A DNA stretch of 64,000 bases from Streptomyces sp. NBC_01016 (lineage in GTDB: Bacteria; Actinomycetota; Actinomycetes; Streptomycetales; Streptomycetaceae), in the NCBI RefSeq assembly GCF_026341035.1, contig NZ_JAPEOQ010000001.1:5394001-5458000 (forward strand), read 5' to 3'. The stretch's first letter is position 1, and each line of letters starts with the position of its first letter. Positions 61,979 to 64,000 of the stretch are shown in pieces. The position numbers and the translations under genes are program-made. Under the pieces are notes generated by a model. The model was not told the origin of the DNA. It saw only the letters and a list, made by a program, of their open reading frames with translations, and searched no databases.

Positions 61979-62632
61979 TCAGGACGCCGTGGACTCCGCG
62001 GCCGCCTCCCAGACGTATCCGTCGGGGTCGGTGCACGGGCCGGGGGCGCCACCGAGGACGATGCGGTGCGAGCCGGTGCCGTCGGCGGGGACGCCGAGGT
62101 CCTTGGCGAGGGCCCGGTGCTTGTACAGGGCCAGCGTGACGGGGTTGGAGCCGCCGGAGGTGAACTCGGCGTACTTGCCGCCGAAGCTCCTGGCCACGCT
62201 CAGGCCCCGGTCGACGTAGAACTCCTTGGTGGCCTTCACGTCCTCGACGCCGAGCAGCAGGACGACCTGGTCGATCTCGCGGGTGGCCGGGCCTGTGTCC
62301 TTCTTCTCCGAGGTGGCGACCTTCCAGGGCGTCCCGTCCGGCGCTTGGACGAAGCCGCCGTAGCCCCACAGCGACTTCGTGGCGGGCTTGAGCAGCGTGG
62401 CGCCGGCGTCCACGGCGGCGGCGATGAAGCCGTCGACGGTGGCGGGCCCGGACACCGTGAGCGCCAGGGTGAAGCCGCGGAATCCGTCGCTCTGTGCCTC
62501 GGACGCCCGCAGGCGGATGTACGTGTCCACGCCGAAGGCGCGGTAGAAGCTACGGGCCGCCTCGAGGTCGGCCACCTCAAGGGTGACGGACGCGAGGGAC
62601 GTGTCGGTTGCGGTGGAAGCGGTGTTTGCCAT
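61979..62632 (-). CDS. VOC family protein (glyoxalase-like, two domains)
   Basis: A 217-residue protein with two paired beta-alpha-beta-beta-beta units: LASVTLEVADLEAARSFYRAFGVDTY to GTPWKVATSE, then REIDQVVLLLGVEDVKATKEFYVDRGL to PDGYVWEAAA. VOC enzymes bind a divalent metal and act in glyoxalase, dioxygenase or antibiotic-resistance chemistry; ligand residues are not obvious here. GAAGGA precedes ATG 62632. The upstream AraC gene ends only five bases before it, so they are co-transcribed. Confidence 0.87.
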   Translation of the reverse strand: MANTASTATDTSLASVTLEVADLEAARSFYRAFGVDTYIRLRASEAQSDGFRGFTLALTVSGPATVDGFIAAAVDAGATLLKPATKSLWGYGGFVQAPDGTPWKVATSEKKDTGPATREIDQVVLLLGVEDVKATKEFYVDRGLSVARSFGGKYAEFTSGGSNPVTLALYKHRALAKDLGVPADGTGSHRIVLGGAPGPCTDPDGYVWEAAAESTAS

Positions 62633-62637
62633 GTCCT

Positions 62638-63171
62638 TCACGCTAGGGGCCGGGCCTTGTCCGGGGCTTCTCGATTCCTGACCGGTCTGGTCACCTGCTT
62701 CGCGACGCACGCCGGCATCCCCTCCACGGTGACCGCGGGCCCCGCGTCCTCGGCCGTACGCGCGGGATCGACGGCTGTGCCGGCAGGGCCGTCCGCCGCG
62801 TCCGCCGCGCGGCGCCGGAAGGCCCCGGGCGGCATGCCGACCAGCTCCGTGAAACGAGTCGTGAACGTGCCCAACGAGGCGCAGCCGACCGTGAAGCAGA
62901 CCTCGGTGACGCTGAGATCGCCGCGCCGCAGCAGTGCCGTCGCGCGCTCGATGCGCCGCGTCATCAAGTAGCTGTACGGCGATTCGCCGTACGCCGCCCG
63001 GAACTCGCGGCTGAGGTGTCCGGCGGACATGTGCACACCGCGGGCGAGCGCCTCCACGTTCAGCGGCTGTGCGTACTCCCTGTCGATCCGGTCACGGACG
63101 CGGCGCAGCCGCGCGAGATCGGCCAGGCGCTGCGCCTCGACCCGTGCACGTCGCCACTCGGGCTGACACAT
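62638..63171 (-). CDS. AraC family regulator (short form)
   Basis: A 177-residue regulator that is almost only DNA-binding domain. Two helix-turn-helix units are visible: LNVEALARGVHMSAGHLSREFRAAYGESPYSYL and LSVTEVCFTVGCASLGTFTTRFTELVGMPPGAFR. There is no separate ligand domain at the N terminus; the C-terminal ~60 residues are Ala/Pro-rich. It sits between two VOC genes on the same strand, 29 bp after the first and five before the second, so all probably form one operon under its control. Confidence 0.9.
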   Translation of the reverse strand: MCQPEWRRARVEAQRLADLARLRRVRDRIDREYAQPLNVEALARGVHMSAGHLSREFRAAYGESPYSYLMTRRIERATALLRRGDLSVTEVCFTVGCASLGTFTTRFTELVGMPPGAFRRRAADAADGPAGTAVDPARTAEDAGPAVTVEGMPACVAKQVTRPVRNREAPDKARPLA

Positions 63172-63200
63172 AGGAGCGTCCCCTCTTCTCTCCTCGCGGC

Positions 63201-63611
63201 TCAGCGCACTTCTTGGATGCGGACCAGGTTGCCCGCCGGGTCGCGGACGGCGCAGTCACGCATGCCGTACGGCTGCTCGGTCGGCTCCTGGACGACCTCG
63301 GTGTCACCCGCCTGCACCTTCTCGAACGTGGCGTCGAGGTCCGGGGTGGCCAGCAGGATCCAGCCGTAGGTCCCCTTGGCCATCATTTCGGCGACGGTGC
63401 GGCGCTCGTCCTCGGTGATTCCCGGGTCGGCGGCCGGCGGCGCCAACAGGATGGAGGTGCCGGGCTGACCTGCCGGGCCGACCGTGATCCAGCGCATCTT
63501 CCCCTGCCCGACGTCGCTGCGAATCTCGAAGTCCAGGACGTCGCGGTAGAAGGCGAGCGAGGCGTCCGGGTCGACGTGCGGCAGAAAGCTGGTGTGAATG
63601 GTGAGGTCCAT
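63201..63611 (-). CDS. VOC family protein (glyoxalase/bleomycin-resistance-like)
   Basis: A 136-residue single-domain VOC protein. It reads IHTSFLPHVDPDASLAFYRDVLDFEIRSDVGQGKMRWITVGP, then KGTYGWILLATPDLDATFEKVQAGDTEVVQEPTEQPYGMRDCAVRDPAGNLVRIQEV. The final DPAGNLVRI motif is conserved. The exact chemistry is unknown. It is the first gene of the minus-strand VOC-AraC-VOC-DUF1801 cluster; start M at 63611 begins the domain. Confidence 0.9.
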   Translation of the reverse strand: MDLTIHTSFLPHVDPDASLAFYRDVLDFEIRSDVGQGKMRWITVGPAGQPGTSILLAPPAADPGITEDERRTVAEMMAKGTYGWILLATPDLDATFEKVQAGDTEVVQEPTEQPYGMRDCAVRDPAGNLVRIQEVR

Positions 63612-63694
63612 GACGAGCAGGCTAGATCCGAACCCCCCGTTCCGCGCTTCTCGATTTCTGATGGATCCGGCCGCGATATCGCCCCTTGCTTCAC

Positions 63695-63711
63695 CTATCG
63701 AAAAACGATAG
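63695..63711. promoter_or_regulatory. Operator dyad CTATCG-N5-CGATAG
   Basis: A perfect six-bp inverted repeat around AAAAA, 33 bp before the DUF2975 gene start. A related dyad follows directly. Confidence 0.6.
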
Positions 63712-63715
63712 ATTC

Positions 63716-63732
63716 CCATCGCAAATCGATGG
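63716..63732. promoter_or_regulatory. Operator dyad CCATCG-N5-CGATGG
   Basis: A perfect six-bp inverted repeat with the same five-base spacer as the dyad at 63695; centres are 21 bp apart, two helical turns. The pair may bind an XRE-type regulator, which is often encoded after DUF2975 genes; that gene would lie beyond the window. Confidence 0.55.
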
Positions 63733-63743
63733 AATGGTGGGTC

Positions 63744-64000
63744 ATGGGAAAGCTGACCGTGCGTGCGCTGCGCGCCGTACTCGTGGTGGTGCTCGCCGGC
63801 ACCGTGTTCGTCCAGGCGTCGATGGCGTGGGTGCTGATCAGCGGGAACGACCCGGAGGACGGGACACTCCCGCTGACCGCGCTGCGCGTGATCACGATCC
63901 TGGGCATGGTGACGGCCCAGGTCGCCCTGGTCTGCGTCTGGCGGCTGGTGGCGATGGTGCGCCGCGGAACCGTGTTCTCCGATGCCGCGTTCCGCTACGT
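63744..64000 (+). CDS. DUF2975-type membrane protein, 5' part only
   Basis: The frame starts at ATG 63744 and is open to the window end (85 codons). It begins MGKLTVRALRAVLVVVLAGTVFV and has a second hydrophobic segment ITILGMVTAQVALVCVWRLVAMV followed by RRGTVFSDAAF. This matches small four-helix DUF2975 proteins, usually paired with a downstream YozG-like XRE regulator. The tandem dyads upstream support such control. The function is unknown. Confidence 0.75.
   Translation, partial: MGKLTVRALRAVLVVVLAGTVFVQASMAWVLISGNDPEDGTLPLTALRVITILGMVTAQVALVCVWRLVAMVRRGTVFSDAAFRY

Noticed and set aside
1..64000. tRNA or rRNA genes
   Set aside because: I saw no cloverleaf with a conserved T-arm (GGTTCRA) and no rRNA-like sequence; a covariance-model scan would settle this.

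Overview
The window looks like a piece of a Streptomyces (or very close actinomycete) chromosome. It is very G+C-rich, codons strongly favour G/C in the third position, and many promoters end in a TANNNT box 6-7 nt before an ATG, which implies leaderless mRNAs. The gene families (deazaflavin nitroreductase, F420-type PPOX, LAL-type LuxR regulator, EmrB-type MFS, many TetR/LacI regulators) are typical of that group. Only one TTA codon was found, in an efflux gene. The mix of decaying genes, IS elements and catabolic islands suggests a chromosome arm rather than the core.

Layout: 0-8.6 kb is an eroding accessory stretch. It holds an MFS/TetR efflux pair, HAD and HIT proteins, a broken LLM-class flavin oxidoreductase, a doubly frameshifted secreted inhibitor-like gene, a GNAT, an unknown gene and a full-length IS256-type element. 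8.6-15.9 kb has a NarL-type two-component system around an ABC exporter, then an efflux MFS gene, a small SoxR-like MerR regulator and an atypical SDR; the last three share a SoxR-type promoter design. 16-17.6 kb has an SGNH hydrolase and a 319-bp deletion derivative of an IS. 17.6-23.5 kb has a pirin and a betaine-type ABC importer whose ATPase gene is inverted and separated from its partners by an FAD oxidoreductase.

23.5-37.8 kb is a complete L-rhamnose island. On the minus strand, in transcription order, are isomerase, aldolase/dehydrogenase fusion, kinase and lutABC; divergently on the plus strand are an ABC importer (ATPase, two permeases, binding protein), a mutarotase and a LacI regulator. 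Imported L-rhamnose would go to rhamnulose, rhamnulose-1-P, then DHAP plus L-lactaldehyde, L-lactate and pyruvate. A second locus at 44.5-48.9 kb carries a Tat-exported GH78 alpha-L-rhamnosidase and a paralogous LacI regulator. Both loci share the operator TGAAWCGWTTCA.

Between the rhamnose loci are three alpha/beta hydrolases, a LAL regulator and a divergent AraC regulator. 49-53.5 kb holds a deazaflavin reductase, an S33 peptidase, a PIG-L deacetylase, an HD nucleotidase and a stand-alone hemC paralogue. 53.7-64 kb holds a LysE exporter broken by an amber codon, an MFS/TetR pair with a double operator, a TetR/SDR pair, an autoregulated HTH gene, a fatty-acid-like trio (crotonase, F420-PPOX, dienoyl-CoA-reductase-like SDR), an AraC/VOC/DUF1801 operon and the start of a DUF2975 gene. 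Short tandem repeats overlap or follow the 3' ends of several genes (rhamnosidase, hemC, SDR).
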